From Aureobasidium sp. EXF-3400 (lineage: Eukaryota; Ascomycota; Dothideomycetes; Dothideales; Saccotheciaceae), in NCBI GenBank assembly GCA_024195585.1, contig SWBL01000006.1, positions 62,001-126,000 on the forward strand: a stretch of DNA of 64,000 nucleotides. Reading direction: 5' to 3'. Below are positions 53,954-64,000 of the stretch, in pieces. Position numbers and translations under genes: made by a program. Position 1 is the stretch's first letter; every line of letters starts with the position of its first letter. The notes beneath the pieces were generated by a model. That model saw only the letters and a list, made by a program, of their open reading frames with translations. It was not told the origin of the DNA and did no database searches.

Positions 53954-54663
53954 GAGATATGAGTGGCAGGAGAAATAGCACTATCACAACCTCTTTTCGC
54001 ATTACCGCAGCGTTGAACGCCGACGAAGTCGCAGCAGTACCTGCAAGCAGATCGCAAAACCGGCGAGCATGAATGATAGATACAGACGCGATTTTCACGT
54101 GCAATAAGAGAAATTGAGGATCGAAATTGTCAACTAGCCAGCGATGACGAGGTCTGGAAGCCACCCCGTTAAATGGGAATCGTCTCGCCCTGCTTCCTGA
54201 ACTGCCGCCAGGGCCGCTGTCTCGAAAGAGGAATAAGCACGACGTTATCGACCCCATCTCGAGCTAAAATCGTCGGAACTCAGAAGCTTCGATGACATCA
54301 ATTCGGTAGTTTCGAACAATCGGAGCCCTGTCCGTCGACCTTCGCTCCTCGGAGCGTGTGTCCTCATGCAATCCCATCATGCAATCTCAAGATTCTCATT
54401 TCTCGAGCCACGATTGTAAATATTCCGCCCGTCTCTTGAAATTCTCGTATCGCATCACGGCGGTGAGTCGCCGGTGACTTACTTCATTCGCTTGTCTCGA
54501 GATGTCTCGGAAATTGGGTTGGGTGTGCGGTTGCAAGATACACAGTAGCTCGGTCCGACGACAAAAGCTAGATGGAGCGCAAAGCGCAAAGCGCAATAAT
54601 ATAGGTACATATACCTGAACGGCGAAAAATGAGTTATCAACCAATACCAGCTCAGCTGGCTTA
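53954..54663. other. Intergenic, promoter side of the histidine kinase
   Basis: No gene recognised. Confidence 0.5.
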
Positions 54664-54754
54664 TCTTCATTGGTCTAGTGGTCATGATTTCCGCTTGTCA
54701 GGAGTAAAATCTCGTCAAGCGCGGGAGACCAGGGTTCGATTCCCTGATGGAGAG
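54664..54754 (+). tRNA. tRNA-Asp (GTC) with a 19-nt intron
   Basis: A full cloverleaf can be drawn. Acceptor TCTTCAT (54664-54670) pairs with ATGGAGA (54747-54753) with one G-U, and G54754 is the discriminator base. The T-arm is CAGGG-TTCGATT-CCCTG. The anticodon stem TCCGC pairs with GCGGG, and the loop is TTGTCA..C with anticodon GTC. The intron GGAGTAAAATCTCGTCAAG sits between positions 37 and 38, the standard site. Mature length is 72 nt. Confidence 0.93.
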
Positions 54755-54760
54755 CTTCTC

Positions 54761-54764
54761 TTTT
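54761..54764 (+). terminator. Pol III terminator of tRNA-Asp
   Basis: A TTTT run six bases after the tRNA 3' end is the minimal RNA polymerase III terminator. Confidence 0.6.
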
Positions 54765-54898
54765 GCTTCACGTTGTCCTTGCCCTGGACGTTCTGGTTTT
54801 GCTCTTTTTCATCATATCATGGTAACTAAAGCCAAAGTCTCGAGTTCATTGGCTAAAAATGTTTGACTTGACGACAGCGCTGCCAGAAAAGTAAACTA

Positions 54899-56749
54899 TC
54901 AGACGGTCAAGGTGTAGTTTACTGCATTCCCAGGTACTCTTGGGTAGAACTCGAAAGTAAAAATCACATCCTCGCCCAAAGCTTGCACAGCATTCACAGC
55001 AGCAGCTGTGATGATCAGATTGTTTGTGTCGAAGTTCCACTGAGAGTTATATGTCTGTGTGTACATGTCAGCATTGTGATCACTCTGTTGAACCTATGAC
55101 TTACGGTTCTGGCATTCTGCAAAGGTCCATAGTACTTTGTAAAATCATCGACCAGGTATGTTCCGTTCGCAGTGATTGCTTTGACTGTTGTCAATTTGCT
55201 AATACCCTTCCATTGAACAGGGATGGAGATGCTTGAGCCATTTGCAGCTGCTACGGAACTCGACGTGCTGTTCAGAGTTGGTGTGTCCCAGAGTACGAGA
55301 TCCAAACTCAAGTCAGCGCCGGAAGAGAAACTGAGAGTCAAGTTTGCGATAGAGCCAGGGCTGGTTGAGGGGGTGAAGTATGTGCGGAGGAAAGGAGCTG
55401 AGAAGGTAATGGTGTCGCCAGAGGTTGAGTAGTCGACTCCTCTTGTTAGCGAGTTGTTGCTGGTGCGAGATATCGAGAGCAACGTCGTGTTGGACGGCAG
55501 AATGTAAGGGAGGCTTTGAGAGGTCACGTTCTGGCCGACGCGAACGAAGAGATCGGCACTGGTAAATTGCGTTATTGCATTGGGGTCGGTGGTACTGTCA
55601 GGCAGTGCATTGGCCTCACCAGCGTGGGCTGACATGTAGATATCGATAGCCGTCTGATCACGCCAGATATGGTTTGCACGGTCCAGAAAATCAGCACCAT
55701 TATCCCATAGCACAGTCGAAGTATTGTACTTCGCTGCTGTACGGACGAAGAAGTCGAAGTATCTCCAGCGCGCTGCTGTCTCGGTGGCTACTGGCGATGC
55801 TGCCCATTCGCCGATGATGAGAGGCACGTCCGTGAAGTTGTTGCGGATGTTGGCAATGTCTGCTTCAAGAGCAGCTTTGTCCTGATCTGATCCCCAGATT
55901 GTACTACCCCAGGCGGAGAATATAAAGGGATAAGGCGAGTAGTAGTGATACTGAATGGCCCAAGGGTTGGTGATATTTGTTGGGCGGACGAAGTACTGAG
56001 AGGTCAAGTCACTGTTTTCTTGAGGGCCATTGAGGGTGACCACACGTTGGGGGTTGAAGCCACCAGCATCGGTTATAGCTTTCAGGAACAGATCCTCGAG
56101 CTTTCGCAGTTCAGCTGCATGCGCTGCTGTAGTGCCTGGAGGTTCGTTGATGGGTTCGTAAGCCAACAAGCTCGACTTGCACGCCAGCTTGGTTCCGATT
56201 TGGTACCACAATCGGTAGAATTTCTCTTCGATTTGCGTGTAGTTCGCACTGGCTTGAGTGACATCGGCCCATGTCCAGGAGTCATGATGAACGTTGACAA
56301 GAACATACATGTCGCGCTCGAGAACCATGTCGACCACATCAGATACTCGCTGGAGCCAGACCGGGTTGACTATGTAGTCAGGAACCTCCGTATCGAAATG
56401 ATATGCCCATGTCACTGCAGTTGTCAGTCTGATGCGGACCAGATACACAAAGCATCTTACCTGGAAGTCGAACACCCTTGAAACCCGCCTTCTTCACATC
56501 GTCAAAGGTTGAGGGCACGACTCGGGGGTTCCCCCAATCTCCCTCGTCAGGGATACCATCCAGAGTGTTACCCAGGTTCCATCCTGGGTTCATGCCATCC
56601 ACCCAAGTCTGAGCCGAGACACGAGAGAATGTGCCATTGCAGACAACTCCCGACCCTGTCGAGTTCGTGTATATTGGTAGATTCAGCTTACCCAACGCCG
56701 AAGGGAGAAGGGAAAGTGCGAGAACAGCAGACGAGGACTTGTACTGCAT
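54899..56749 (-). CDS. Secreted GH5 beta-glucanase with C-terminal CBM/Ig-like domain, 584 aa
   Basis: Glycoside hydrolase family 5 enzyme, probably an endo-beta-glucanase. Exons 56749-56461, 56414-55105 and 55054-54899, with introns of 46 and 50 nt. The ATG opens a signal peptide (MQYKSSSAVLALSLLPSALG). The barrel shows MNPGWNLGNTLDG, GFKGVRLPVTW, YVLVNVHHDSW, the acid/base E187 in YEPINEPPG, IQYHYYSPYPF, the nucleophile E299 in LIIGEWAAS and STVLWDNGADF. After the catalytic domain (to about residue 370) come two beta-rich modules: LTRGVDYSTSGDTITFSAPF, as in CBM_X2/CBM46-like domains, and a last one ending FTFEFYPRVPGNAVNYTLTV. Many N-glycosylation sites. Exact substrate unknown. Confidence 0.9.
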
Positions 56750-57201
56750 GGTGCTTGTCAAGACGAGGGACGGTCAATGAGAAAGCAACACGTCGACGGA
56801 TAGTTAGAAGCTCGAGAGCGTACTTATACCTTTTATTACCTACCTTACAGAGCTCAAGATCTCCGACTCGAAACGACCAAAGCTACTTAGCCGACATCTG
56901 AAGAACTGTGCAGAGGTGCATGCAGGATATAGTCCAGGGCTTGTCGCAGGTATATGTGCATGTACCTCGTATTAGGCCTTGGTAGGTGTTGTGATCAGTT
57001 TGAGATTGTCGCATCCTGAGATGAGTTCGATTTAGAGGTCTAAATTGGATACATAGCCATCATAGTAGCAGTGAAGTCAACGAAGATATAACATAATGCA
57101 TAGACATGGAACAATGTAGAGCGAGAAGAGCAGCCCTGTAAATGTGAAGTCTGAAACGAGCGTGTGGGGTTATCACGAAACGGGAAATCTATTCGCCGCG
57201 A
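56750..57201. other. Intergenic, promoter of the GH5 gene
   Basis: Nothing recognised. Confidence 0.5.
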
Positions 57202-57459
57202 TCAACCTTCGCCTTCTTGATCTTCACATGCATGCGCATCGCTTAGTTGACGTCGAATTCGAGTTGTTTGAGGGTCATCTGGTGAAGTGGGCTCGTGTAA
57301 ACGACATTTCCCACCAATGAATTGAGAAGAAGATGGCACTGTTCGCTTGCGCTTGTTGGTCGAAAGGGAGAGTTGAGGAGAAACCTCCAAGTAACCACGC
57401 GAGGCACTAGCCGAGATCCGAGGTCTTTGCATAACATCAAGAGCTGCCTTCCAAGCCAT
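57202..57459 (-). CDS. Hypothetical protein, 85 aa
   Basis: Unspliced frame with a real ATG. It begins MAWKAALDVMQRPRISASAS, contains a short basic motif (NKRKRT) and ends in an acidic tail. Composition is protein-like, rich in Ser, Pro and Arg, but no domain, signal or paralogue is visible. It lies alone between two convincing genes, so it may be a real orphan or chance. Confidence 0.35.
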   Translation of the reverse strand: MAWKAALDVMQRPRISASASRGYLEVSPQLSLSTNKRKRTVPSSSQFIGGKCRLHEPTSPDDPQTTRIRRQLSDAHACEDQEGEG

Positions 57460-57800
57460 TTTATCTCCCTGGTTATGTCAGAGACATCTCATTGGACTCG
57501 TGATCAGCAGAGATATCATGTTTTTGTTGATGTTGGGACGACCCTGCTCAGCTTAGATCCTTGATGTGATCGATTAGATAAGAAGCCTAACACGCGGCAA
57601 GGAGGCTCAGCCACAACCGACTGATCCTTGTCCCGAAGCGGGCAGTTGCAGAGCACCGAGTCGACCCCTGACAAGAGTTTTGCAATCTTCTTATCGCGAA
57701 CAACGTCGCTCATCCCTTTCGTCGAAGTTTGACATTCAAAACTCTTCGGTAGCTCTGAACTCTCCGTGTCTCTACTTACTACATCCGAAACTCTTCCACG
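57460..57800. other. Intergenic, promoter of the GDP-mannose transporter gene
   Basis: Nothing recognised. Confidence 0.5.
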
Positions 57801-59027
57801 ATGGCTGCCAATCAATCTTACGCCAAAGTCCCCGGCGATGAAGAAGAGGAGAAATACAACAATGGCGTCGAAGCGACAAACCAAATACCGACAACGTCAA
57901 CGACAGCACCTGCTAGTGTGACCAACTCACCAATGGTCGCCATCTTGTCGTATTGTGGAAGTTCGATTCTCATGACTGTAACTAATAAATACGTTCTGGG
58001 CGGGCGAGACTTCAATTTGAACTTCTTCCTGCTCTGCGTTCAAGTATGTTGTAATTTCTAGAATGCCATAAACAGTGACTGATTGTTCACAGAGTGTGAT
58101 TTGTCTGGTCACAATCGAGAGCTGCAAACGTGGCGGTCTGATCACATACCGCGAGTTCAACATGGCCCAAGCCAAGAAATGGTTTCCCATCTCTGCACTT
58201 CTGGTCGGCATGATCTACACCGGATCCAAGGCGCTCGCATATCTCACCATCCCGGTCTATACTATCTTCAAGAACCTGACAATCATCTGCATTGCTTACG
58301 GCGAAGTGTTCTGCTTCGGAGGTTCAGTGACACGCATGGCTCTGGTATCGTTTGGCTTGATGGTGCTCAGTTCCGGAATTGCTGCATACGCAGATGTGAA
58401 GACTCCGGCTGAACCTACCGGAGGTGCAAGTGACGGTGGCTTCCTTTCTATGCTCAATCCCGGATACGTCTGGATGGGACTCAACTGCATCTGCAACGCC
58501 GTGTTCGTCTTGGCGATGAAGGTTCGCATCAAGGTGACCAACTTCAAGGATTTCGACAGTAAGTGGCAGTATACACATGGAATGATGAATATCTACTAAT
58601 TCGATTCACAGCCATGTACTACAACAACCTTCTGAGTATTCCCATCTTGCTGGTGTTCTCGCTTCTGTTCGAAGATTGGTCTTCTGCCAACGTCGCGTTG
58701 AACTTCCCAGCAGATAACCGTACAAAGGTGATTGGTGCGATGATCATCTCCGGCTTGTCTTCAGTGTTCATCTCGTACACATCTGCATGGTGTGTGCGTG
58801 TTACTGGTTCGACTACGTACTCTATGGTCGGCGCTTTGAACAAGCTTCCCTTGGCAATCAGCGGTCTGCTGTTCTTTGGAAACCCAGTGACCTTGGGCGG
58901 TTGCACTGCTATCGCACTTGGATTCTTCAGCGGCCTGGTGTATACCTATGCGAAGATCAATGAGAAGAAGACCAAGGAAGCGGATGTCTTGCCAATGACC
59001 AAGATGCCAACAACAAGAGAAACTTGA
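57801..59027 (+). CDS. VRG4: Golgi GDP-mannose transporter (Vrg4/GmtA type), 374 aa
   Basis: Imports GDP-mannose into the Golgi lumen in exchange for GMP, supplying all Golgi mannosyltransferases. Exons 57801-58043, 58093-58558 and 58612-59027, with 49- and 53-nt introns. The soluble N-terminus is followed by about ten membrane helices. Signature motifs are present: [13 protein letters not shown] in helix 1, [14 protein letters not shown] after helix 4 (FKNLT/I motif), [20 protein letters not shown] and the GDP-mannose-binding GALNKLP. The C-terminus is short and Lys-rich ([10 protein letters not shown]), as expected for Golgi retention. Length matches the family. Confidence 0.96.
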
Positions 59028-59375
59028 GTTTGGTCCGGAGTCCTGTGTCAAACAGGAAAACTACCACATGTTTGCACAAGACGTGGTTTAATATATAGAA
59101 CACTGCTTAATAGAATTGGGCGGATGAGAGTATCTCATTCTCAAGCAGCGGAAGGAGTCGTATTTGAGTCCATAAAAGCTTCTCCGAAATATCTTGGAGG
59201 TCCTATATGTTGTGTAAGATAGTTGTGACTAGCCTCGAATAGATACCATATGGATCATGGTCTTTTACGGCCGAGTCAGGCATGACGTACAGATCAGGCA
59301 ACTACAATCCGACATATCGCAACTCTACCCATTGTCTTATTGGAAGCACAATCTCGCAACTAATCACCAATACTT
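59028..59375. other. Intergenic
   Basis: 3' flank of the transporter gene and promoter of PIS1. Nothing recognised. Confidence 0.5.
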
Positions 59376-60349
59376 ATGAATCGCCAGGCTTTGCGTCAGA
59401 GAGTCACTGCTATGCAGGCCGAACCACCTGACGGTGTAGAGAATAGTACACAACCAACTTTGGCCGGCAACACGAGAGAGAATATCTTTCTGTTTGTTCC
59501 AAATCTCATAGGTATGTTGGTGAGATTACTGCGATAAATGATATTGACAAACAAATCCAGGCTACACTCGGGTCGTCCTCGCCATAATCTCGCTCTACTT
59601 CATGCCAGTTCACCCCCGTCGCTGTAGCGCCATCTACGCGGCTTCATGTCTTCTCGATGCCCTCGATGGCTATGCAGCCCGAAAACCGAACCAAGGCACA
59701 AGATTTGGCACTGTGTTGGACATGGTCACTGATCGCTGCACAACCACCTGCTTGCTCGTTTTCCTGGCTACGGCAATGCCTAGATGGGCTATGCTGTTTC
59801 AATTGCTGATCAGTCTTGATTTGGCAAGTCATTATGTGCATATGTATGCTACGCTGAGTATGGGTGGTAGTGAGCTGAGTCACAAGAACGTTGATGCTGA
59901 GAGGAGCTGGTTGTTACATTTGTATTACTCGAATAAGGTAGGTTCGGAAAATATGGTGGTTCTTCTTCATTGACACGATCAGATTGTGCTATTCACCCTT
60001 TGTTTCATGAATGAGTTATTTCTCCTCGCACTATATCTTCTTGCCTTTAATGGTCAGGATGACTTGCTGTCGCAATCTCAGATGAATGACGTTGTTCGAG
60101 GGGAGCCGTGGTCGGCAGGAGCGATGGAAATTGCTCGGTAAGGAAATCTTGACTTCCAGTGGCCGATTGAATAGCTGACACATAATTTCGCTTAGATCGA
60201 ACAAGATCCAAAGCTCTATACCTCGCGCTCTCGTGGGGCTTTCTGTACTACCAATGTTGGTCAAGCAATATATCAATGTACAGCAACTAGTCATCGCGAG
60301 TCAATGGCTTGCTGAGGGTGATGCTGCAGAGCGTGCCACACGAGAATAG
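59376..60349 (+). CDS. PIS1: Phosphatidylinositol synthase (CDP-DAG:inositol transferase), 273 aa
   Basis: ER enzyme that makes phosphatidylinositol from CDP-diacylglycerol and inositol. Exons 59376-59511, 59561-59937, 59983-60137 and 60196-60349, with introns of 45-58 nt, all in frame. The first exon supplies a soluble leader and NIFLFVPNLIGYTRVV, the usual entry. The CDP-alcohol phosphatidyltransferase motif D-x2-D-G-x2-A-R-x8-G-x3-D-x3-D is complete in LLDALDGYAARKPNQGTRFG and VLDMVTDR. Membrane helices follow (LLVFLATAM, IVLFTLCFMNELFLLALY, ALVGLSVLPMLVKQYI). The C-terminus is a short charged helix. The protein is slightly longer than yeast Pis1. Confidence 0.95.
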
Positions 60350-60620
60350 TTAATGCCTGCTACATGAGGCCTTGATGCCAGGGCTGAGGATGATGATTTT
60401 TGGCCCATTCTTGGTAGTCTACAGCCCAAGGAAAATTAAAAAGAGAGGAGATGCGGTATAAGTCCCAAGATCTGTTGCTAGAATTGGGAAGGTTCGTGTC
60501 TTGATAATTTCCATATTGCGCGAACAAAGCTGATGTAGATCGTCAAGAGATACTGACGAATAGGTAGTCGGTGCCTGAAATCCGAGTAGGTCCTCCCTAG
60601 ATATCTGTCCGTCAAGTAAG

Positions 60621-62675
60621 TTATCTATACAAGCGTCCACGCTGCAAATTTGCCACGTTCCCACTGCCAATAGCAATATACCCAACCTCATCTTCAGCCG
60701 CAACATCTCCAATCTTGGCATACCAATCCTTCATCAATATCGACCTGTCCGTACTGCCAAGTGTAGTCGCCACGGATGTTTGGTCCACGAACGGACTTTC
60801 CTTGACCAATGACGAGATATTGAATCCGATATCTGGTCCAAGACGACAAAGAGCTGCTATCAGACCACATAGACCTATGAAGACTGTGACGATGGACGAC
60901 AGCATGAGGATCACGAACCACATCACATTACATTTCAAGACTAACATGTCTCGCGTCTCAGTTGCTGTGGTGTTCAGCAGCGATGTGTCAGCGTCTCCTG
61001 CATCTGCCGCAAGATTTGTGTTTCGAAGGCCTTTGGGAATCGCATTGGGGGCGAGAATTGCCATCCAATAGGTATTTAACAGCTGACTGAGGCGCAACGC
61101 GAATGTTGCGTTCGATACAACTGTGGTAATTGGTGTTTCTATAGAGCCGTTGAATGGGTTCTGCGGGTCGATGATGAAGTTTTGATACGGGGTGGCAGTG
61201 TCGCTGGATCCTGAGGAGAGAGCCTGTGCGAAATGTAGACTGAACCAATAGAATGCGGAATCTTTCCAATCATATGAGTAGGTATTGTCGTAATCGTCGA
61301 ACGGTGTGTAAGTTTCTGGAGCGTGTGTCTTACGTGAACTCCTAATATCCGTCGCTGTACAGCTGCCTGATGAGCAGGCGGCGGAGACTTCGACATACGT
61401 GGTTCTTATAGTGCAGTTCGCAGCCACCCAATGACCGTGGTCATTGTTGTCATCCATGTAGGTGATGTGTCGCGGCCTGGTATTGACTGGCGAGTTCCAA
61501 GGTAGTGAAGCATTGTGCAGATCTATTGAGAACAGGTAGACATTTGCCGAGCCGCAAGTCGTGTTGTAGGCCGCCATAAGACCAGGTTGCTCGAATTGAT
61601 CCATCGCCGCTGTCAGTTCCGCTACCGTGCTGTCGTAGTGGTACCAGATGGAGTATTCAGTAAGATTGAGTGCGACATACAGATCTTCGAAGACAGGACA
61701 TGAAAGAGTCCAGTAAGATGTCTCGATGTTGAAAGAGGTCGTAATGTTGCTGCCGTGCGAGACCATGGACAACGGAATCCCAATCAAGGATGCAAAGTCG
61801 TCACTCGAGTTGAGCTGCGGAACGGGGTACCAACCCTGAGCATCTGCTGTTGAGCTATCAAGACTCTCGATCCTGGGGACTTTCATGTTGCCCCAATTGT
61901 CGACAGAGAACAAGGGATTAGACAAGCTTCCCAGCATTGCTGCTCCAAATAGGACGTCGACTGGCACGAACTGCGAAGTTGTATCTACACCTGTGACTTT
62001 CGTGTCTAGAGGATTTGAATGAGTATCCACGTACTGAAGCATCCAGGTGGTGTTACTCGATCGTATTGCTGAGTCGATGATCCGCAACGAGGCTTGACCG
62101 CCTAGTGGCGAGAGCGACCATATCGCTATAAGTAGCAGGCCCAGGACGCTTAAAGATCCTGTTTGGACCTGTGTAAGCACCGTCTGTACGATGGTCATAC
62201 TGCCGAGCAGTCGATCGAGTGTCCCAATCCTACCACCTCTCTCAAGCTTCCAGAATGTGATCGATTTGAGAGCTCTACCGATAACAGCAGCGAAAAGAAT
62301 AGGGTAGATAGTGGGGCCCTGTGGTAAATCTTTGTTAGCCATGGTCCTTGAAGCCCCGGTTTATAGACATGGGTTGATTTTGGTTACGTGTATACTTACC
62401 AGATTTGACAGTCTCGTCAAGAGTTTGGCTCGTGGACTCTCCATAGGCATGTTCTCATGCATCTTGACTGCAAGAGCGTACACAAAGAATGTGCAAGAGA
62501 GGGCTATAGCAAGCACGTCCATAAGAGCTCCAATAATTTTGCCTGCTTGCCACTGTGAAAGAGCTCGAGGCTCGACTCCGATCTTGTGTTCCGTTCCATT
62601 GGTACTGCGCAGGGAGGTATGCTCAGATTCAATTATCTGAGTCTGAACAGCTTCGAATCTCGCTTGAGAAGCCAT
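60621..62675 (-). CDS. Large fungal membrane protein of unknown function, 657 aa
   Basis: Exons 62675-62400 and 62318-60621. The 81-nt intron has a GTAAGT donor, a GCTAAC branch site and an ACCACAG acceptor, in phase 0. Layout: a cytosolic start, helix 1 (IIGALMDVLAIALSCTFFVY), a second membrane stretch (IYPILFAAVIGRALKSI), KLERGGRIGTLDRLLGS, helix 3 (LSVLGLLLIAIWSLSPLGGQ), then about 370 extracellular-type residues with many Asn-x-Ser/Thr sites and paired Cys (AACSSGSCTA), a last helix near residue 550-575 (VMWFVILMLSSIVTVFIGLC), and a cytosolic tail. This arrangement is common in large uncharacterised filamentous-fungal protein sets; I know no tested function. No catalytic motif is visible. 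Confidence 0.75.
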
Positions 62676-63021
62676 TTAAAATGTGTAACCTTTTGCAGTA
62701 GGATGGTCCAGTCGTGACACGAAGAAGGGGTTGTATGTAACAAAGATGATCAGTAGCCTGGCTGGGATCATGTGGAAAGATGCAACCTTATTGCCAGTGG
62801 CAAGATCGTCGATTACGTACTTCGGACGAAAGGTGTTGCACACATGATGTAGACGCTTCTTCGTGACAGCGCATCCGTGTATCTGCAGCAAGTACTTTTG
62901 TAGGTCGCGCTCTGGATCCAACCACTCTTTACTCACGAATCTCTTGCTTGTGGGAAGGCGCTGCTGTGTGTCCACCTACTATCCTGACCCGTGCAAGAAA
63001 GAGCTTAGAGTTTGTCCAAGA
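62676..63021. other. Promoter region and unassigned sequence
   Basis: A 99-codon minus-strand open frame (62676-62975) looks protein-like (RDLQKYLLQIHGCAVTKKRL) but lacks an ATG at its start. Could be a remnant of a degraded gene. Confidence 0.3.
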
Positions 63022-63297
63022 TCAGTCTGACGCACTGCAGGAGCTGTCAGGCAGGAGTTGAAGGCTTGCTCGAGGAAGATCTACAGGTGGGTGTATCAAG
63101 CTCAGCTTGTATACCTTGCGGGTGATGTACCGCTCAACTGTCGCTAGGTACGGGGTATCAGGTGAGCCAGCCATGATCTGGATCCAGCCTGACGCCTCAG
63201 AAGCCACGCGGGGATTCTTACAGGAGCAGCGGCAAGTAAAGCCATTGACAGACTGCGTATTATTTTGAGGTGCATGGCTGAGGCCGATGAGATTCAT
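63022..63297 (-). CDS. Doubtful hypothetical protein, 91 aa
   Basis: ATG-started frame beginning MNLIGLSHAPQNNTQS with a Cys cluster (FTCRCSCKNP) and LATVERYITRKVY, followed by a GTATAC that could be a donor. It may be the first exon of a longer broken gene that continues into 62676-62975. No domain recognised. Confidence 0.3.
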   Translation of the reverse strand: MNLIGLSHAPQNNTQSVNGFTCRCSCKNPRVASEASGWIQIMAGSPDTPYLATVERYITRKVYKLSLIHPPVDLPRASLQLLPDSSCSASD

Positions 63298-64000
63298 TTT
63301 CTCAAGGCTTGTGAGGCAGAGAAGAGCTTGACTTTGTGGGGGTAGTATCTAGTTAGCAGCATGTTAGCTATCATTGTCAATATAGAGCAAGATACTATGT
63401 TCAGATCCGTTAAGCATTTCTCTTCTTCAAACTCTTGCTGTGTAGCAGTAAACAAGTATGAAGCACGTAAGACAGAGAACGTTCATCTGGCTTGAGACAG
63501 TAGTTGCGTCACATTCGACATGGCAAGAACTGGTCGTCGCGACTTCCATTTGGAGTGCCTTTGGAAAATGTTTATGCTCCGTTAGATTTCTGTAGAAGCC
63601 GAATCAAGAAGTTCATGTAGACCAGCCAGGATTGCGTAGTCCTTGCCAAAATCAGCCTCGCAACCTGAAAATAGCGGGCATATGGGCGGTCGGCAGCTCC
63701 TTGGATGATACAAGTAGGTATGTATTCGACATGTATCGTGCTAGTACCTACTTTAGATACTGACACGTCAAATGGTGCTCTCGATAAGGATGCAGCCTAC
63801 ATACTGTACTCCGCACGCTGTGGGAGGTTGCGTCAACGGATCGGGAATACATCGGGATAGGCTGTACATATGCATATGCATGTGTGTGCATGTCGGTCTC
63901 GATGTATATCAGGAACGTGGACCACAAAAGTATACTGTTAGGACTCGAGCTCCAGTGATTTGCCAATTTATGTTGGCCAGTAGCCCTATGCAGAATCTAT
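63298..64000. other. No supported gene at the right edge
   Basis: Short frames only. A gene could begin beyond the window. Confidence 0.45.

Noticed and set aside
60988..61269. Antisense and alternative frames over the membrane-protein gene
   Set aside because: Shadows of the large coding exon.
62319..62342. ATG giving MANKDLPQ as the start of the large membrane protein
   Set aside because: These codons lie in the intron next to its branch site; the upstream exon 62675-62400 supplies the first membrane helix in frame.
1..64000. Transposons, CRISPR arrays, rRNA genes, secondary-metabolite core genes
   Set aside because: I looked for transposase, reverse transcriptase, terminal repeats, regular spacer arrays, rRNA motifs and PKS/NRPS domains and saw none.

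Overview
The window is nuclear DNA of a filamentous ascomycete (Pezizomycotina). The evidence is short GT-AG introns of about 48-100 nt with CTAAC/CTGAC-like branch sites, and fungal versions of TOR, Vrg4, Pis1, seipin, a Mnn1-type mannosyltransferase and a hybrid histidine kinase. Secreted pectin- and glucan-degrading enzymes suggest a plant-associated species. I would guess a Dothideomycete (Aureobasidium-like), but that placement is inference.

Layout. 1-2 kb: a 79-residue conserved-looking protein, then the 7.3 kb TOR kinase gene (2046-9313). 9.6-18.8 kb: an array of nine small two-exon genes, five on the minus strand followed by four on the plus strand, all built on one plan. 19-26.3 kb: housekeeping genes (NDUFAF7-type methyltransferase, CDK11 kinase, Pol III subunit C31, a CSN8/PSMD8/eIF3K-like protein, a seven-helix PAQR/Izh protein). 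27-28.5 kb: exopolygalacturonase. 29-31.7 kb: two tiny paralogues with 13-nt first exons and a frame-broken member of the small family. 32-36 kb: family members that carry winged-helix-like domains and AT-hooks. 36-38.5 kb: seipin and pectin methylesterase. 40-42.7 kb: GT71 mannosyltransferase. 43-49 kb: three more family members, a nonapeptide-repeat protein and repeat/tRNA-relic DNA. 50-64 kb: hybrid histidine kinase, an intron-containing tRNA-Asp, a GH5 glucanase, the Golgi GDP-mannose transporter, phosphatidylinositol synthase and a large unknown membrane protein.

The main discovery candidate is the small-gene family, called here the LRxQI family. About 15 intact or broken members lie in this one window. 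Each has a short first exon, usually ending in a motif like Leu-Arg-x-Gln-Ile. A phase-1 intron sits at the same position in every member. The second exon encodes an 80-100 residue domain with two or three strand-like segments and a C-terminal helix of the type E-A-L-x-x-L-L-x-x-T. Three loci add long C-terminal parts: five AT-hooks plus a winged-helix-like domain, two tandem winged-helix-like domains, or a long Pro/Ser/Gln-rich tail. One first exon appears to be shared by two alternative bodies. I recognise no known family here, and the function is unknown.

How the genes relate. TOR, CDK11, Pol III C31, NDUFAF7, Pis1 and seipin are ordinary core genes with no operon-like logic. Vrg4 (GDP-mannose import into the Golgi) and the GT71 enzyme (mannosyl transfer in the Golgi) belong to one pathway but are 15 kb apart. 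The polygalacturonase and pectin methylesterase would act together on pectin outside the cell. The LRxQI genes fill the spaces between core genes, as expected of a young, duplicating lineage-specific family. All exon boundaries were read by eye from splice consensus, reading frame and paralogue comparison; none is confirmed by transcripts.
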